Shown here one piece after another: positions 13,957 to 15,006 of a stretch of 15,006 nt of DNA. The position numbers and the translations under genes are program-made. This DNA is from Rhodoferax sp. (GTDB taxonomy: Bacteria; Pseudomonadota; Gammaproteobacteria; Burkholderiales; Burkholderiaceae_C), in contig JAQTSL010000058.1 of assembly GCA_028711355.1 (NCBI GenBank), positions 1 to 15,006 on the forward strand. The letters run 5' to 3'. Below the pieces are notes generated by a model. That model searched no databases. It was not told the origin of the DNA and was given only the letters and a program-made list of their open reading frames with translations. The stretch's first letter is position 1; each line of letters opens with the position of its first letter.

Positions 13957-14438
13957 AGGTTATCTCAAACACCACACCGTTTATCTCGCTCAGCAGCGTC
14001 AACTTGCTGCATTTGATGCCAGCCATTTTTGATGCCGTCCATGTCGCCGCCTCGGTGGCAGAAGAATGCACTGAAGGCGGCAAAATTTTTGTCCCCGATT
14101 TGACCCAACTCCCCTGGGTCACGGTTCAAGAAGTGCCAAACAACAAACAGTTGCCAGCGCTTTTTGATTTGGATCGCGGCGAACGCGACACCTTGCTTCT
14201 GGCCGCTCAATTTGAGGACGCTATCGTCTTGATGGATGAGAAACTGGGACGCAATATGGCCGAATACCTGGGCTTGCGGGTTACCGGCACATTGGGCATT
14301 CTGGCCAAAGCCAAAACACTTGGACTGATTCCCTCTTTCACCCAAGCCGCAACTGATATGCGCAAACAAGGCATCTTTTTCAGCACTGCCTTGGTCACCC
14401 AAATTGCTGCCCGGTTGGGTGAGCCCAATTCGCACTGA
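13953..14438 (+). CDS. DUF3368 PIN-domain toxin
   Basis: 161 residues from GTG 13953, which overlaps the UPF0175 stop. VISNTTPFISLSSVNLL is the DUF3368 N-terminus; the first acidic PIN residue is Asn here, a variant I believe is common in this family. GERDTLLLAAQ, VLMDEKLGRNMAEYLGLRV and TGTLGILAKAKTLGLI supply the other conserved acidic residues and the family signature. PIN toxins cut RNA using a metal held by these acidic residues. The pair sits between the effector genes and cas6. It appears full length. The RNA target is unknown. Confidence 0.88.
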   Translation: MKVISNTTPFISLSSVNLLHLMPAIFDAVHVAASVAEECTEGGKIFVPDLTQLPWVTVQEVPNNKQLPALFDLDRGERDTLLLAAQFEDAIVLMDEKLGRNMAEYLGLRVTGTLGILAKAKTLGLIPSFTQAATDMRKQGIFFSTALVTQIAARLGEPNSH

Positions 14439-14496
14439 AACACTTCCCCCGGATGTCAGTGGATCAGCGTCAGCCAGCAACATCACCCTGCCCAAC

Positions 14497-15006
14497 ATGT
14501 TCACCCAACCCCTGCCCATCGCCCGCTACCGTTTCACCGCCCGCGTGCAGCAGCCGCTGAGCCTGCCCGACTACGCCGGCTCGCTGTTGCGCGGCCAGTT
14601 TGGCGCGGCGCTGCGGGGCGTGGCCTGCATGACACGAGCGCCCACCTGCCCCGGCTGCCCACTGATTCAAACCTGCCCCTACACCCGCATCTTTGAAGCG
14701 CCACCCCCGCCCAAAGGCAGCCACGCGCTGCAAGACTTCAGCCAAATCCCCAACCCCTACGTCATCGAGCCACCCACGCCTGGCGCGCGCGTGCTGGATG
14801 CTGACGAGGATTTGGTGTTCCATCTGATGCTGGTCGGCCACGCCATTGACCAACTGGCGCTGATCGTGTTTGCGCTACAGCGCGCGCTGCAACACGGCCT
14901 GACCAAAACGCGCGTGCCGGCCGACTTGCTGCAGGTGGACTGGCTGGACGCGGCGGGTCTGGCGCATTTGATCTGGCACATTGACCAGCCGGTGCTACAG
15001 GCGCAC
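14497..15006 (+). CDS. cas6: Cas6 pre-crRNA endoribonuclease, N-terminal part (3' partial)
   Basis: 170 residues from ATG 14497 to the window edge, with the frame still open. ARYRFTARVQQPLSLPDYAG and SLLRGQFGAALRGVAC match the N-terminus of the Cas6 family that accompanies type III systems. Four cysteines follow in CMTRAPTCPGCPLIQTCPY, then TRIFEAPPPP. This cysteine cluster is usual in that Cas6 branch and probably binds zinc. The glycine-rich RNA-binding loop near the C-terminus lies outside the window. Cas6 cuts the repeat RNA to give crRNA for the Csm complex. It follows the PIN gene after 58 bases. Its presence suggests that an array lies further right. Confidence 0.87.
   Translation, partial: MFTQPLPIARYRFTARVQQPLSLPDYAGSLLRGQFGAALRGVACMTRAPTCPGCPLIQTCPYTRIFEAPPPPKGSHALQDFSQIPNPYVIEPPTPGARVLDADEDLVFHLMLVGHAIDQLALIVFALQRALQHGLTKTRVPADLLQVDWLDAAGLAHLIWHIDQPVLQAH

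Noticed and set aside
13953..13990. Asn in place of the first PIN Asp as evidence of a dead toxin
   Set aside because: The VISNTTP form is, as far as I recall, widespread in DUF3368 proteins, and the remaining acidic residues are present.
1..15006. CRISPR array or cas1/cas2 in the window
   Set aside because: I saw no regularly spaced direct repeats and no Cas1 or Cas2 motifs. Only one hairpin with slight repeat likeness is present (521-550). An array, if any, lies outside, probably beyond cas6.

Overview
The window is most of a type III-A (Csm) CRISPR-Cas locus on the + strand. Base composition, codon use and gene families suggest a GC-rich betaproteobacterium. A short palindromic repeat near 9907-9972 resembles, from memory, elements common in Comamonadaceae (Rhodoferax, Polaromonas, Acidovorax relatives), so that family is my best guess. 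No CRISPR array and no cas1/cas2 lie inside the window.

Layout. 2-478 is the 3' end of a CARF-type ring-nuclease gene (NE0113/Csm6-like family). 581-1371, on the - strand, is a TacA/TacT-type toxin-antitoxin pair (DUF1778 antitoxin, GNAT acetyltransferase toxin) with a perfect palindromic operator upstream. 1372-1816 has no intact gene and holds a decayed second copy of the ring nuclease. 1817-8546 is the interference module csm1(cas10)-csm2-csm3-csm4-csm5, with an intact HD motif and an intact GGDD cyclase motif. 8550-9584 is a small unknown ORF followed by a HEPN-MNT (HepT-MntA type) toxin-antitoxin pair. 9623-13655 is an effector cassette: a Nudix hydrolase, a CARF-adenosine deaminase (Cad1-like) and a CARF-PD-(D/E)XK nuclease (Card1/Can2-like), linked by 4-base ATGA overlaps. 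13702-14438 is a UPF0175 antitoxin with a DUF3368 PIN toxin. 14497 to the window end is a 3'-truncated cas6.

How the genes fit together. Cas6 would mature crRNA. Csm2-5 would carry it in a backbone complex with Csm1. On binding target RNA, Csm3 cuts the RNA and the Csm1 palm domain makes cyclic oligoadenylates. These would switch on two effectors from one transcript: the Cad1-like protein (ATP to ITP deamination in characterised homologues) and the Card1-like nuclease. The ring nuclease at the left edge would remove the second messenger. The Nudix enzyme coupled to the deaminase is a candidate for handling the purine nucleotides that deaminase changes; this is inference.

Three toxin-antitoxin modules sit exactly at the joints between the functional blocks (ring nuclease | TacAT | csm | HEPN-MNT | effectors | UPF0175-PIN | cas6). 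From csm1 to cas6 all genes point the same way with gaps of 58 bases or less or with overlaps, so the 13 kb may be one long transcription unit.
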